Under the pieces are notes generated by a model that did no database searches, was not told where the DNA came from, and saw nothing but the letters and a program-made list of their open reading frames with translations. Shown here one piece after another: positions 13,601-34,355 of a DNA stretch of 64,000 nt. The translations under genes and the position numbers were made by a program. Positions within the stretch are counted from its first letter, which is position 1, and each line of letters opens with the position of its first letter. The stretch covers positions 82,428,017 through 82,492,016 of the forward strand of contig NC_134949.1 in the NCBI RefSeq assembly GCF_965638725.1, read 5' to 3'. This stretch comes from Aptenodytes patagonicus. Taxonomy: Eukaryota; Chordata; Aves; Sphenisciformes; Spheniscidae.

Positions 13601-16600
13601 CTGTTCTAACCTCCAAGCAGCAGATGTCTCATTTCAAATCCAAACACTTGCCCCCGCAAAATGGAAAAGTAACTTCCTTATGGCAAGGAAAAATTAGCTG
13701 TCTCCAATGGAAAAAAAATTCACACGAATTAAGTTCTTGGCCATCTGGAATAGTTGTGATGCATAGTTTCGCTGGTGCTGTTGAGGAGACTAACCTTTCT
13801 TTTATCTCCCATATAAACATTCCAAAGAAAGGTTGAGATCTAGTGCTTGGTCAAACTGGAAAATAACTTGCTTTGTCAGTATTCTGGCTAATTTTTTGCA
13901 TCTAGAAACTACTGTAATCACTGGCATAAGATGTCTTTAGTAAACAGTGTGCTAAGAGTTGTGAAGTGAAATGTTCAAAGTGTTGCTAGATAGTTTCTTG
14001 AGGTTGTTTGTCTGTGTTCTATTGCACTTTTGCCCTTTAAAGAAGGGCTGTTGGACACTAAGCGTAATCTCTTGCTCAGATTAGACAAGAAGGCCTGTAC
14101 AGAGACATAATTCAGTCTTTGGCAAGGAGAGTAGATGTTACAACTACTTGTAGCTTCACCAAGCCCTAAGACCTGAATGTGACTGGCTGTGCGTGAGGAG
14201 TTGGTAAACCCCTACAATTATCTCATGGTCTTCAGGGAACTAATTTATACCCCTGACTGGAGTTGATGCTTTTTGCCCTGTTTTTATGCATAGCATTGCT
14301 ACAAGCACAAGTAAGGGATAAAGGGACAGTTGCCTAAAAAGGGATGTCTGGACAAACCATCTTTCTACCCATTTCTTGTTTTCCCTCATACTTAAAATGT
14401 ATGTATTTATTTTCTTGTGACTCTCCTAGTCTGTAATAAAATAGTTCTGCTACTGTGCTTTACATAACCTTTTTCCTGCCTATTTTTTTCTCTATATGCC
14501 AAAAAATCAAGAATACTCTGCAGAACATGACCTTATATATTCTAGTCGTTCCATCCTGCCCCAGAAGTGTTTGTGCATTGGGACATACAAATTTCCACTT
14601 CTCTCTCATTTGCTTTTTCTGGTGAGTATTGGGGTCTTAGTTTCATTACATGATTTTACACAACTTAAGGGTGAGTATCACAGGAGCATCAAGGTGCTAT
14701 TAAGTGTATTGTACAGTCACTAATCTGAAGATGAAAAGAAACCATGGACACCAAAGATGACTGTGACTTGCTGCAGATCACACAGCTGATAGATCAGATA
14801 GAAGTTACTTTTCTGAGAGGAAAAGGAGGTGAAAAAACACCTGTTTTAAAATAAATAATACTGTCTTCTTGCGGAGATTTGTGTTTCTGGCATGTTGGAG
14901 TGTATCATGTCCAGTGAAAGGATTTCTTTGCTAGTCTTTTCATTTGCAGGTATACAACATCCCTGATGTAAGAATAACAAGTTCTCACTTTTTCAGTAGT
15001 TTATTTCCTTTTTAAAAAAATCTATTCTGCTGGTAGTATCCATCCCTTACGACTAGCTTTTCTCCTTTTTTCTTGATTCAACCTGCTATAGAGGATCATT
15101 TATAGCAAAGGAAGAGTTAAACAGGCTGGAAGAAGCCTAGCACTATTGACTTTGCAGCACTCCAGACTGTTAGCAGATGTTTCATGGGGCATTTAGGTAG
15201 CAGCCCAGCCTGAATAGGAAGAGTCAGGATAAGAATAGATATTAAGGATTTGGGGGATGAAAATAGTGCAAGTCTCATATAATAAAGGTATTGCAATATG
15301 TTAGAACCTGTCTCAGTTTTCAATTAAATTGCATAATATTTATCTGAAATCAGCAATACCTTAATTGTACAGGAAGAAGAGAGAGGGGATGTCCCATGTT
15401 CACTTCTGCTTCTGATGTTTTCTGTCTTGAATGTTGCCCATTATCATACGGGTACTGCAAGATACCAATACTGCAAGAACTATGTTGCCTTAGACATGCA
15501 ATGATCCTGCTTATGTGGCTTCCAGTTCAGCAATATATTATAAATATATGTTATGGATTTAAGCATCTTCCCTTGTTTTATATGCATGATTAAATAGTGA
15601 GTTGAATCAGAAACACGTTCTTCTCAGTACGATAAATTAATGGGTAAAGGGCACTGTGTTATAATACTGCTGCCTCAAACTGTTAAACAGTTCTGCAAAT
15701 CTTATTATGTGAGGCATGGAGAAAGAGGTGTTGTGCACTCTCTTTTCCTTAAAACGTGGAAAATGGAAAAAATAAAATATTTATATTCAAATTTTAAAAA
15801 AATCCAAAGTATGAAATAACTAACACAAAATGCATATGTCTCTGTAACTGAAGATAACTAATACGCAGCAACACTTGGCAAAACTCTAGGCTAAGAAAAA
15901 TGAAACATGTTATCCAGCTGAAACTATGGGGGAATTTTTAGGTAAACAGAATGTAATTTTTCTGCCTGAATTGGACTAAGCTGCCTGCATGTGAATTCTG
16001 TATCCTAAAAATTACATACAATTATGTAGTAATAATAATTTTAGTATGTTCCCTGATTTCCAGGATAAATTATATTTGGAATTCAGTGTTGCAAGGTCTT
16101 GAAAACAAAGTTTGTGCAGTTTGAAGTGCCTTAATTTCTCAAGTAACATCTTCTCTTTGTCTGGGAGCTATTGAGACTATAATGTGAACATGAGCAGAAT
16201 TTTAATGGCTCCATTCAGCCTGAAGAAAGGCATCACAGAGTGCAGATCTAGTTCTCTTACAAAGTATTTTTCTGAGTCTAGGTTTAGGCTTTTTAACTCT
16301 TACTCATAGGAAAATGCGAAGTTCTTCAAAGTGCGGTTTTTGCTGAGCCCTTCTTTGGCAGCAAACATACGCTTCACCGTTTTGATTGTTTTGACCATTT
16401 CAAACAAAGAGACAATTTCATACGACATTTATGTATTGCTGCATTACATTGGATGTTTATTCATGTGGTAGCTAACAGACAAGCAGAAAGGTAACTAGCC
16501 GGATTTTAGATCTGTTTTTGATATATCTTTACATTTTAGATGTAAGTTGGTTTTAAAATGTGTTTTCCCTGGTTACGTGATTTTAAAAATTATGGGGAGA

Positions 16601-19205
16601 AAAAAATAATTTAAAAAGCACTTTCATTGCAAATTGATGTGACAATGCTGGCTGAAGTGTTTTGTGGGAGAATCCTATGACAAAATGTGCTTGTCATCAG
16701 TACTGAGCGAGATGAAAAGTACCACAACTTGACTTGGAGCATGTCGTTAATCAGTTTGTTTACTTAATATATTTGATCAGGTTGTCATGATGTGTGAAGT
16801 ATCTGAATGTTATCTGTGGTAGAGATCAAAATGTGAACGTTGCAAATTTTCATTTTCTGATTAAGACTTTGTAGATGGAAATCAGTTACACCTGCTTGTG
16901 TCTTTAACAGAAAGGTACTTCACTGAGCCATGAACATTTCCTTCAGAATTTGGTTGGTAGAGCACTGTACAAAGAGGAACCTGAACCACTGGGTCTGCAG
17001 CTCCTAGCCTAAAAAAGGTCATACTGCCGGTCTCAGCGCACATCACCATTTCCAGTGCAAGATGTGGCGAAAGGATATAAAGCACATCCCAGTAATCTAC
17101 AGGTTGAGAAACCGAGTTCCTCCTCTGACATACATGTGCCTTTGTTTCCTAATGAAATGAATCAGACCTGAGACTTTTCCATTTTGGGGTCAGATCCATG
17201 AAGATTACCCTAAGACGATGAGCACATGAGAAATATGTTCTTTATTTACAGTATCACCGCATTCATCCCTTGATACAATATAGGGTATCTTGGTTCCTTT
17301 CTCCTAGTTCCTTCCCTTTTGGTGTTAAAAACCTGGAAAAGAATACATGTCAACTTCCTCTAACTCAGAAGACCCCTTGGGGTCTCATCATTCTTAGCTG
17401 AAATTTTTAGTGATAGTTAAACTATGTGCTAGATTCAGCCATGTGATGAATTAGAAAAGTGCAATTTGATGATAAAAGCTTGTTGAAATTTAAAGTACAT
17501 CATGCAGTAGGTACATCTCTAGAGTTTGTATCACTTTACATATAAGCATAGAACTGCCCTTAAAAACAAATCATACCTAATTCTAATTTTTCTAGCTAAA
17601 ATAGAAGGAATTTCTTCTGTGTTATTTCAACTGATTAAATAACCCCACTCCTTTAAAATGTTCTTATCCTGTGTCAGTCTCTCTTCCGTTACGTATAAAT
17701 TAGCATACAAGGCCCATCAAATACTATAAACGAGAGGTTTTTTACATTTCAGTTTTTTAAGCTACGGTGCTGATCAGTGTGGGTTAAAATATAATTTGAG
17801 AGGTCTTTTCCTCTGAAACCAACCTGCTCAACTGTAATTAGGTATTCATGTGGCCTTAGAACCTCATCACTGTAGTCTTTGAACATTGCATGAATCTTAC
17901 CAGTTTTAAAATAATTTTCTGCCACATAGACATGTGACAATAAGTTTTATTTTTATTGTTTCCTTTTTTAACATTTACATTTGTCTGGGAAATAGAAACT
18001 TCTTACAGCAAGTGAAGAAAGTGAGAAACTCTGAGACGTCAACAAGAAGAAGAACAATCCTGGTTACTGTTGAAAATGTTTGCTTTGCTAAGCAAACTTC
18101 CTGAGTAAGGTAAGGCAAGGAAATACCTTGCTACGTTGTTGATCTAGTCACTTGATTTATGTTCAGGAGGAGCACTTTTATGAATAGAGTATACAGGACG
18201 AGGAAACAAAAAAAGGATTTTTTATTATAAAGCTGACTTCTAGAGCTTTCAAAACATTTTGTCTATTCCCGTGCAACATACATTAAGTGACTATTCCTAT
18301 TTTAAAAAGCTAATGACATAAAGGATAAATATGAGTAGGCAAGAAAAAGCAAGTCAAGGTGGACAACACAGATTGATGCTGGTTGCAAGGCATGAACAAA
18401 TGTTAGCCACCTTTGTGTTTTCCTGCGCCAGTAACAGAATGGATTTGTCAATGCACTGCAGAGCAAGTAAGTTTACAAAGGCAGTTGAAGTCTTCTGGAG
18501 GGGCTTGAAAAACATTTGAAGTCATTGTTACCAGAAGAGTGAAGTGAGAAGTGGGGAGGAAGTAAAGCATAAAGATTGAATGATCAGATGTTTGGGTATG
18601 AGTTAATGGAATTCAGTAGTTTTGGGGACTTGGGTTGTTTTTGGTGTTTTTCTTCGAAGAAGTAAAGAGTGCTGGCTGAATTGTTTTGTCTCAATATTAG
18701 GGATAAATGGGGAAAAAAGGTGAATCTAGAACTTAGTTGCAGAAAAATGGACAGTTTTTATAGAAAAAACTAGATCTGAGGCAATTAAAGGATGATTAGA
18801 GTTAAATGATTTTATGATACTATAAAGCTTCAGTCAGTTTTACTGATTGCACTCTACACTTAATTTTCTCAGGTTAGTTCAAAGTCAGTGGAAGGAATAC
18901 GTACAGCTGCAGTGAATCTGCTCTCTTAAGTTAGGGTATACTGTTTGTTAGGCATTAGTCTGGGTCAGATTATGAACCAAATGTGCTCTAACACCTCTAA
19001 GCATATAGTGGGAGCTATAAGTGTGTACTTCTTACCTAAAGAGGTGGGGGAATTGTGTTTCATCTGTCAAGAATTAAATTACAATCGCAAGATTCTGAAA
19101 CCATCAGTGAAAAAATTATCTTTGATTCTTTAAGAGAAATAAGCTGGTATATATGGTTCAGTTTTTAAAAGCTGGTTGTTCCAAAATAAAGATGATGACA
19201 GTATT
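10661..19205. other. Intergenic spacer between convergent MRPS35 and MANSC4
   Basis: The two flanking genes point toward each other across this AT-rich spacer. It probably includes the MANSC4 3' UTR at its right end. A short GGAA repeat lies at 13397-13413, and a weak reverse SINE-like segment (cagatcacacagctgatag) at about 14770-14795. The many short open frames have no recognisable protein content, and no RNA gene is seen. Confidence 0.6.
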
Positions 19206-19894
19206 TTACAAATTACCTTTGACAGTAGTGTATTTTATGAATTGTCTCGACATTATTCTTCTTCTCCTTATGGGCTTATACTGACCTCTCCTATTTCTGC
19301 AACGCCCTGCTGTGAAAGCAACAGTACAACAGCAAAGGAAGATGAGAGAAGAGCAAAGAACAACAGGAATCAACCAGACACCCAAAGCTGCAGCTTCCCA
19401 AGCAGGTGCCTCATTATCCGAAGTATAATTCTTACCACTGTAGCCTTTGGTTTCATTTAAGTGTTGTTTACTGCTGTTCAGACGAGGAGGAGTGGGCATG
19501 TGGGATAATACCTCGGCAGACTTGGATATCGAAGGTGAGGGTACGGTCTTTTTGTCCGAGCTGGTGATTGACTTAGTGTTTACTGAAGTTATGCTTGTCC
19601 TCTTAGCAAAATGATCATCCAGTGGAAAAGTTTCTGCCCTGGAATAAGGGGTAACTTCAGGTTTTTTGACCATCAGGCTTGTACTGGAGGTATAAGTGTT
19701 TGCTGTTAAGCCGTGGCTAGTGGTAGAAGATGGAGCTTGGAGCAGAAGAGAACTTGACGTGGCATTATGATGCTGGCACCTTTCCCACTCAGTGGCCTTT
19801 GTGCTGTTTTGCCTTCCATACTTATTCAGTGAGGAGTGAGTATTTGGCTCTTTGGATGTCAGTTTTTCAAAAATAAGAAGATCTGGATCAATGC
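19206..19894 (-). CDS. MANSC4: MANSC4 exon 3 (stalk, transmembrane segment, cytoplasmic tail)
   Basis: This is the last coding exon of MANSC domain-containing protein 4, a predicted type I membrane protein of unknown function. The acceptor on the minus strand reads TTTAATAG before 19894. The first two bases complete a Gly codon begun in exon 2, and the frame then runs open for 228 residues to the stop at 19206-19208. The start of the exon encodes IDPDLLIFEK, a conserved segment just after the MANEC domain. A long Ser/Thr-rich stalk with several possible N-glycosylation sites follows, then a hydrophobic span around LGVWLIPVVLCSSLIFLCCC and a basic tail containing YKPIRRRRIMSRQF. Part of this exon is also open on the other strand (19176-19460), which is only a shadow. 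Confidence 0.9.
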
Positions 19895-25915
<6,021 letters not shown>

Positions 25916-26144
25916 CATTCCTCAGAAGGCAGCAGGTTCTGCTGCACTGTTGGGGTGAGACTTCTGCATAAATCTTCAGCACCTGGGCTCCCCTCTTCTG
26001 CGATTCCTGCAGGTCAATCAGAAGACCCGGGAAACGTCGGATCCAGCAGTTTTTGTAAAACGTAGTGGGTAAGCAGAGAGAGTCTGACTCCACAGCCAAA
26101 CCCAGGACCAACAGCACTTCTGCTATTGCCACCAGCAGAACCAT
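25916..26144 (-). CDS. MANSC4: MANSC4 exon 1 (signal peptide and first half of MANEC domain)
   Basis: This is the first coding exon of MANSC4. The ATG at 26142-26144 has a good context (G at -3 and +4) and starts a hydrophobic signal peptide (LLVAIAEVLLVLGLA). The conserved N-terminal MANEC segment LCLPTTFYKNCWIRRFPG follows, then DLQESQKRGAQ and the cysteine pair CSRTCCLLRN. The exon has 76 full codons plus one base and ends at the donor GTGAGTG. Joined to exons 2 and 3 the coding length is 1053 bases, or 350 residues, close to the roughly 340 of the human protein as I recall it. MANEC domains also occur in HAI-1 and LRP11, but the role of MANSC4 is not established. A TTAAAA motif at 26213-26218 could serve as a weak TATA-like element; this is speculative. 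Confidence 0.92.
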
Positions 26145-29100
26145 CTCTTCAATGTAATGGGCTTAGTCAGTGCGCTTTCTCCTCCACGGATGCACTAAAG
26201 TTTGGACCAGCATTTTAAGAGACAATTTCTTGGGTGGTGAGGATACTGCCAATTCTGCCAGGGACATGAGCCAGGGGATTATTTTTTCCAAACAATTCCC
26301 ATGATGCTGTTTGGGCAGCTGCTGGAAGGAAGCAGCCATTTTATGAGCTACATATGATTATAATAGTTACTATTGTTGTTCTCTAACTTAATTTTTTGGA
26401 GACAGTTTTTGGGAGACAACAGGCACAGGTTGCTTTTAGTCATTCAGTGAACTTGTTTCCGTGGTCCCAAGTTTGTGTTTCTTGTCCTTCTAAGACCAAA
26501 CTAGGCAGACAGCCTTAATACGTGATGAATAATGGTAAGCTCAGCATATTGTTTCACCTCAGCCCTGAAAGTATGCGGTACAGTCACTTGAGAGCAGGTA
26601 GGTCTGTCACTTTGTTCAGGCACACTATTACACTCAACACAGGAGAAAGAGGTCAGTTTAGTTTCGTAACGCTTTTTGAATTATCTGGTGGCTGCAAATA
26701 TAGTTTCCTTCTTTACTAACGAACTGAACTATCTAATTCTGTCTGCCAGCCAGAGGTGGAAATTTGTTCCTCTTCCTTACTCTGTTTTGGTTGCAAGAAT
26801 AATACGATTTCATTTGCAAAGATCTCGGAATAGATGAGTATTACTGGAGAAGGCTGTGACCTACATTCATCTCCGGACTAGGTGGGTAATCAAAAGTCCT
26901 GCCCCTAATCTTCCATCGTTTTAGGAATATTGAACAGTCTGTATGGGTTCTTCTGCTTATGTTTAAGCTTGGAAAAGGCCTGTGAGAGTGCAAGAAAGAA
27001 AATATAGTTGGCATATAGGGAGGCAATTTTTCAAGCACCTGGTCTGAAACCTGAAACTCCCAAGTGTTTTGTTTCTTAAAAGGACCCAGTCTGATCCCTG
27101 ATTCCCACTTCTATATGCCTTTCATACAGAAAGGCTCTAAAATATTACAATACATGAGTTCATTTAAACTCAACGGACTATACAGTGAGGTTGAGAGAAT
27201 TAGGTAGAAACACGGTTGTCTGCAATAAAAATTGTGTTGAATGTACAAAAATATTTGAGAAGGCATTTTTTTCCCTCAAGATTAGAATCAAGGAATTTTC
27301 CCAGTCCTACATGAAGTATAGATCAGTGACGGTGCAGGGCAGGAAGCCTCAAACTCGTTTTAATTCTTTACTCATTATAGCTGGTGTTTGTTTTGCAAAA
27401 CGAGGCCCCCAGTTTGGAAATGAGCCGACATGTATACAATTTTGTTCCTTACAGAGCTCCTTAGAAGGAAGTAGAGCTCAGAGCGGGTTGACTCCTGTTG
27501 ATCCAATAGCAAGACCAAGGCATTTATTTATTCCGTGGAACTACTGGCTATAATTAGGAAGATTCCAAATAAATGTCTGTTTTTACACAGATTGCATGTC
27601 TGTTGTGGGGAATACATGAATTAAATTGTAAGAAAGAGCGTAAGTGGGTAATTCTTTAAGCCTCTGTCCTGAAAACCAGCTCTTGGTACTTGTGTTCTTT
27701 TATTTAGTTTTGGTTGTTTGATGCGCTTTATTTTCATCTCTGTGTGAAAATCACTACTTAAAACCTTAAGTATGTTTCAATACACCTGTTAGTTTGCATT
27801 CAGTGGACTGCACAGGGATGTTTTTAGGCAGTTATCTACCATTGCCACAAGCACTATTGACAGTCTATTTTTCTAATTTTTTTGTTTCAGCTTTCCAAAT
27901 ATTCCAAGGCATCACTTGATATGGGACACACTCAGAATTTTGAAAGATATGCCTGTATTTTGGCATTACTTCCAGCATTTAGTATGAATTTTGGATCTAT
28001 TTTGTTCTGTAAGACTTGCATGCAAAAATGTTGATTCCTGATTGCTTTCCTCACTCCTACTCTTCCCATATCTCCAAGAAGAAAAATCTAGAAGATTCTG
28101 AATAACTCGGGGAAGCATGGAACAAGAAGATTAAACTGATACAAAACAAGTATTTATATTGGATAAAGCTGAATATGTCTTTAGTCTATTGAAATAAATA
28201 GGATTATTTGCATGAACAAAAAATTAGATATAATAGGTGGCTTTAATAGTATATGTATTTGTAGTTACATAAAGATTACACTGTCTCAGCTCCTCTGTTT
28301 TTATACGTTTGATGCCTTGCAAAATGTATGTGTAAATTACAAATACGTTTACTTCTTCCCTTCCAGGGAAAAAAAAATAAAGGACTAGGCCTGTGACCTA
28401 CTTCCGTTAGACGGACCTGAAATACCATACCTGTTTTTCAATTTCAGTGGGGCTCTGTCCAGACATTAAGATAAAGTGCGAGACTGGATGTGAACACACC
28501 TGAGCATCTAAGCATCTTTCAGACCATTCAATAAGTCTTTCTCTGTTTTGAATAAAGTAACAAATTCTTAAGTACGTTACTTCCATTGAGGCAGTCACCA
28601 AACACAGTGAGTGCTCACTGTGCATAATGTTTAATTATGTATTTGCAAAATTGGGCTTGGGTAACCAGTCATGTTTTGTACAGATCTATATGTTTTCAAT
28701 GTATATTTTAAATCTCTTTTCCTGTTTGCCACTGTTTGTTAATAGACATGTTGCTAGTCTTTCTTAGCACGTTCATGTTTTTATTCTGTTCTTCTGCTGT
28801 GTGCTTCAACCAAGCAACCTTTTTTCCTTTTCATTACTTGTCATTCTTTCCCCCTTCTCTGTTTCTGAGTAAATTACAAAAGCAGGAATAGCTGCAGGGA
28901 AACTTTTTATTTAATGAAATATAAAGAGATTGAAATAAATAAATAAATGGCTGCTTTACGCAATTTCCTTTAAAAACCGAAAAGTTCTCTCTCTTAAATT
29001 TCAGAGTCTTCTGCCAGCTTCCCCATAATTTCACTTTGCCTTTTCTATGGGAAATGCATATATATAATTTAATGCTGAAGTTTTAAATCACAAACGTTTT

Positions 29101-32100
29101 GCAAGAAGGGAATACCCGAATCTTACCTGCAAGCCAGTGACCGACTGTTCCATGTGCTCTGCAAGGAGGGATCAAGAGCCTTTTACTGTTAGTAAGGAGT
29201 CTCTGGCCAGTACCAGACCAGCACTTCATGTTGTTTAGTAATTCTTTTCATCGGTCTTCCTGGAAAACAAAAAGGCAGTTGCCTGTTTTCTGTGAGAACA
29301 TGGATGTCTTTGCAGACCTTTTGGTAAAAGAGATATAAACGTACCTGCCACAAAGGAAGAGAATGATCTTTTTAATGATTCTTGTTATGAACAGAAACAG
29401 TACCTGAAGTTTTCCACCTGGGCTGGCAGTGATAATGGCGCAATCCAAGAGCTTCCTAGCACAAAGGATTCATCATCGGGCATTAACTCTTTTTTTGCCA
29501 AATATAAACAAAAGCAGACACCTTTTCCGTATAAAGTAACAGATATATATTGATATTTGGAACTATATTTAGCTTATATGGAATATATGGTTCTAGTACT
29601 CGGAATATGTAAAGACCAGAAATATCTATATAGTACAGGAAAGCATTCCCGAAGAGGACTAAAAATGCCAAGGCTTTGATTCTGTAGTCGGATCAGCCTG
29701 CCTAAAACTACACTGCACATTGGCTTTGTTCATGGGTCATCTGTTGTCCACACTGTTATCGTCCCGTGCTTCTCTGCTGAATGTCCTGAAGTCCCCTGTC
29801 AGCCCTGAGTGGGGAGGGCAGTCAATGTCCTGGGTCAAGCTGAAGTTTAGGCATTTATGCTGTTTGAACAGCTATGGGAGACAGCGGTGTTAGTTGCTAT
29901 GTCCCAGCCAAGGCTAGTGCCTGCCTTTGATAGTTTCTTCTGCTCTGTCAGTGGTGGTTAAGCCAGTATGATCAGAGAGGGACACGTCCCTCGTGTAAAT
30001 GCAGACTAGGCAAGAGGGGACGGTTGGGACCCCTGTCTGCATATTCCCTTTCCCAAGTAGACTATAGGAGAGAAGGGAGAGATGCTCCCCGAGGCCCAGA
30101 TGTGGCCAAGCAACGCTCCTTGGTGCTGCCATGGTGATGCAGAAGTACGCAGCGAACGACTGCTGCTAGCACAGACCCAGCCTGTCTCAGGTGCGGGAAG
30201 AGACCAGTGCCAACTGTGTAAAGCACTTCTCTGCTACATTTAGTCGAACACGTTAGCTTAAATCATCTGTGTTTTAGATTGTCTCTGACAGAGCAGTTGA
30301 AAGATGACAACTACCGGCTGAGAAGCAGCAGCCTGCAGTTTCCCGTGTGAGTTATGAACCTGCCTATGTCCTCATTTGAACATCAGTAAGCTTACTTAAT
30401 CAAATGTACGGCATAATCCCATGCGATGTCAGCCCTAATAATCTCTGCTGAAGCCAGTGGAGCTCTGTGCCTGTGTTGCACTCCATGTGAATAAATTGAA
30501 TTGCAGGCCTGTGTTGAAATTGTCTTTATCTCGTTTTTCTTAGATATGTACATGTATTTTCCCTTTATTACAGCAGTGTTAAGGTCAAAATTTTACCTAA
30601 GCTAAGTATTCTGATAATGCTAGAATATGTCACTGTAAGTCTATTATAGTATAAAAGTTATGAAATACTAATGTAATGAATCATGAAATAATGAAATGTA
30701 AGTACTTTGGAAAAAAATCAAAGCAAATCTTTTTGACATTACTGAAATACTGTGCTCACTTTCTCCTTTAAAATTTCCTTGAAATCAAAACATTCTTGCA
30801 AAATGTCCTAAGTCCAACAAAACAGCATTTTTTGAGAGAACTGTTTTGTCAAAAACAGCTATTAGTGGTCAGATTTTGGTTTGGAGCAATATATCAAGTT
30901 TTTAATGAATCTGACCTTCTCCAAGGTTTGGGACAGTTGGGTCCAAGATTCTGGTTTCAGCCTCATCCCAGCAACATGGTAAAAAGAGGTGAAATATTAC
31001 AGTTTCTGTTCCTGGGACTTTGTGCAAACCATTTTTTAAACCCTCGTTTCAAAGGGGCTGCCAGGCCCCGAGATTCTCTCGGAGCTTGGCTTCAAACTAA
31101 TTCTGGTAAAACCGCTGCACGAAGGCTGGAATCTGTGTGTTCAAACAAAGAGCATCAGAAGTCTTAGCCAGATTAGATTTATACAAATATAAATCTACTG
31201 GCATACATATAAACTTGAGCCAAGGTTTATGACAAAAGGCACAATGTTTAGCAAACACTCTAATGAATGAATGCTGATTTATGACAGAACTTGAAACTAG
31301 GCAAAGGGGATGGAGTTTCAGTATTGTGATGAATTTTATACAGCTGGATGCTTAGTGAAAGTCTTCCATGTGGGTTACCATTCATCTTACCTAGTTATTA
31401 TGTACTAAAATTCAGCTCTGCCTGTCTGCACCAGGATTTAAAAATATACACTGTTATAAAAGCACCGGGTTTACTCTCATCTAGACAGATCTATACAAGA
31501 AACTTCTGGCTGGGGATGCACAATGCATTTGTGCAGAACAAACATCCCTAACAGGAGATTCAGCAGCAGGCAGAGCACTCCAGCAGCCTGACCCTCATTC
31601 AGGTTTTGTCAGGGAACACTTATTTCACCTGAGAGAGTTTCAAGGAAATTCCCTACTGGGTCTTTGGTGTAAAAAACAGAACAGATTGAACGCCATTGTA
31701 ACAATTTACACGCTCATGCCTCCATTCCGCTGTCTGGTGACTGAACTTTCTCATGATCCACAGAGAATGCCCACTAGCACACAGACTATTGGAACAGCCT
31801 TTTTGCTGCCCAGAGAGAGCCCAGTAGCACACACTTTAGTATTAATCACTCGTTAGATTTTACTAAAGCAGGAGGAAGTTAAGTACTTGATAATAAATAA
31901 TCAGTATTCAAAAAAAATACACTCCAAGTATTTTTTCAGTAGTGTTACAACATACATTTGTTGCCAGGAGTAAATATTAAATAGTATATCAAAAGCAGAA
32001 AAATTAAACAGAAAATAATAGGGAATAAAGTCTAAACAAGTGCTATTAGAAATAGGAGTGCTTTTTTTGGAATAGCATCGCTAATGGCATTGGGTAAGAA

Positions 32101-34355
32101 GTGCTTTGTTTGGCTGTGAATCTGAAAAAAGAAATTACCTTTATTTAGCAGCTCATCCTTCACAAATGATAGAGAGTTCAGTTGAAATAAAATTATGCTC
32201 CTGTCAGTTCCTCTCAGAAATGCCAAGATCCTTTAGAGCACTGATATTTTTAATGCTGAAATACTGCAGGATATTTCCTATGTTCCACAGATGCTTACTT
32301 TGTATCCTGTGACAAGGAAAATACTAAACAATGGCAGCAGTTGGTGAATCATTTCCAAAAGACTAATTCATCTCTTGAGTAATTCCACTATTACTCAATA
32401 CACAGTTCCCTGGCAGTACAGTACAATTCCCTGGCGTCTCAGAGGGAAGAATGTGGCACTTTATATTTTATATTAGATAGCATGTGTATTTTAAATATCC
32501 CCTGATTCAGTTCCAGTTCACATTTTAGACTAATAAGGCTGAAAGGAATTCAATTTTTCCCTTGTTTTTTGCCCTCTATGTGGTCCTCTCCTTAGAGCAA
32601 TCAGGTTGGTGTTACTTTCTGGTTCTCATGTATTATCCAGTGTCTCTGCATTGAATGAAGAGAAGGTTTGTCTAAAACAAACACAAAACCACTGTAGTCT
32701 TCCTTTAGGCACTGTACTGGTGCTTAAGGGTTTGGTTCTCCTCTGCTGCAGATTTTTTGTGTGATCTTGGGTTAGACCCACAAAGGAATTCAGGCTGTAT
32801 TTTATGTATATGTAAACCAGGTTTCCTGCCAAGAAAAGCATTTGTCATTCTGATTCCCAGTCACTGGTACTTCTGTTACCCCCCCTTTGCTGTGTCTTGT
32901 GACCTTACCAGACTGGAGACCCATCCAGCTTACCACACAAAGCCATTGAGTGGTTCACAGAGGAAAACCAAGTGGCCATGGTTTTCTAAGTAAATCTAAG
33001 CAGCGTTAAATACTTGAAGTGAATCTAAAATGTAAGCAGGCTTCAGTCCTAGCGCACAGAGCAGGCTTGCACCAGCCCTATGCACGTGCCTTGCCAGTCA
33101 GGAAGCGTGAGCCAAGCTCCACGCAAAACAGAGAGAGTGCTACTTCTCTCTAGTTATCTCTGGCTTTGCTTTTCCTATCTTTGTAGCAGTAGCTCCTCCT
33201 GACTCTCTGTGTTTCCTTGCTTTTGCTAAGCTAGAGAAGTCAGAGGGCTATAGACATGTATGCCCAGGCAGAGAAAGGGTCAGAAGCTTAGGTTTTCCGT
33301 ATCATGGTTGAATGGTCTATTACAATGTAGCTGCTGTATAAAAGAGCTTCTCCCATTTCCAAGTCTTTCTAAAAGAAAAGAGTGACTTCTCTTCAGCCTT
33401 GGAAATAATTCAGTCATTAACTACAAGAAAATAGTTCAGGCACCAAGCACAGGAAAAAGTGTCTAGACTGTGAATCCCAAGCAGAAATGGCCATCTCAAC
33501 TCTAGAGAGCCCTTATTGACACTCTCTGGTGCCTTCCTGCTCCATTTGCTGGCACTTGAGAATCCTTTTCCTTGAGATAAATTTGTCTCTCAGAGACTGT
33601 AGAGAGAGACCTGAAGTATCTAAAACGGGCTTGAAGATTTCGCTCCAGAAGCCAAACTCTAAAAGCTAGGTATTGAAAAGCTGAGCATAGTGACCCTTGT
33701 CTTCCTCTCTAAGTGTCTTTTTCTTCAGGGTACGTTCTTTTATCATGCACTCATTTAGTATCTACCACGATGCAAACTTGTTTTCATGTTGTTTCATGCT
33801 TCAGCATGTTCTTAAAGAGTGATAGATGGTCTTTCATATTTGTTTCAAAGATCATGCAAGTCTTTTTTGGCTCTTAACTACAGATTTTGACTTTGTAGCC
33901 CTAGCACTAAAGTTCCGTTTTTAACTCTGGAAAATACATTTCTTATTCTCTTAAGATCAACCAAGATGATTGCTGGTGAAAGAGCAAGACCTTTTCTTTG
34001 ATTCCAGTATAATAATATGTATTATTGAGCTTAGCATAAAACAGTGCAGCTGTAGACTGGGAGACAGATGAAATTATCTGTACAAATACGGAACAAAAAG
34101 GTAGTCCTTGCCTTGGTGCATTTGCAGTGTAAGTACTATATAAGCACACCATACAGACTGACTAATTAGCGTAGTAAAAAAACAAGGGAACTGCCCTGTC
34201 AGCATGCTCTGACTTAACGCAATTGCCCAGTGCTAAGCCTGGATAAAGCACAGATAGCTGACAATCAGCCTAGTAAAAATAATTGGTTAAGGAAACAGAT
34301 TTAGGCTTTTTGCAAAAGTGGCCATTCAACAAAGAGTACTGCTGACCCCTTGTGC
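26145..34355. other. Intergenic spacer, divergent MANSC4 / KLHL42 side
   Basis: This spacer lies upstream of both flanking genes, so their promoters and any shared regulatory elements would sit here or close by. The sequence is AT-rich with a somewhat GC-richer patch at about 29700-30180. The open frames are short and unrecognisable. No RNA gene, CpG island or clear transposon was identified. A short stretch at about 30435-30470 (tgaagccagtggagctctgt) resembles a dispersed ancient repeat motif. Confidence 0.55.
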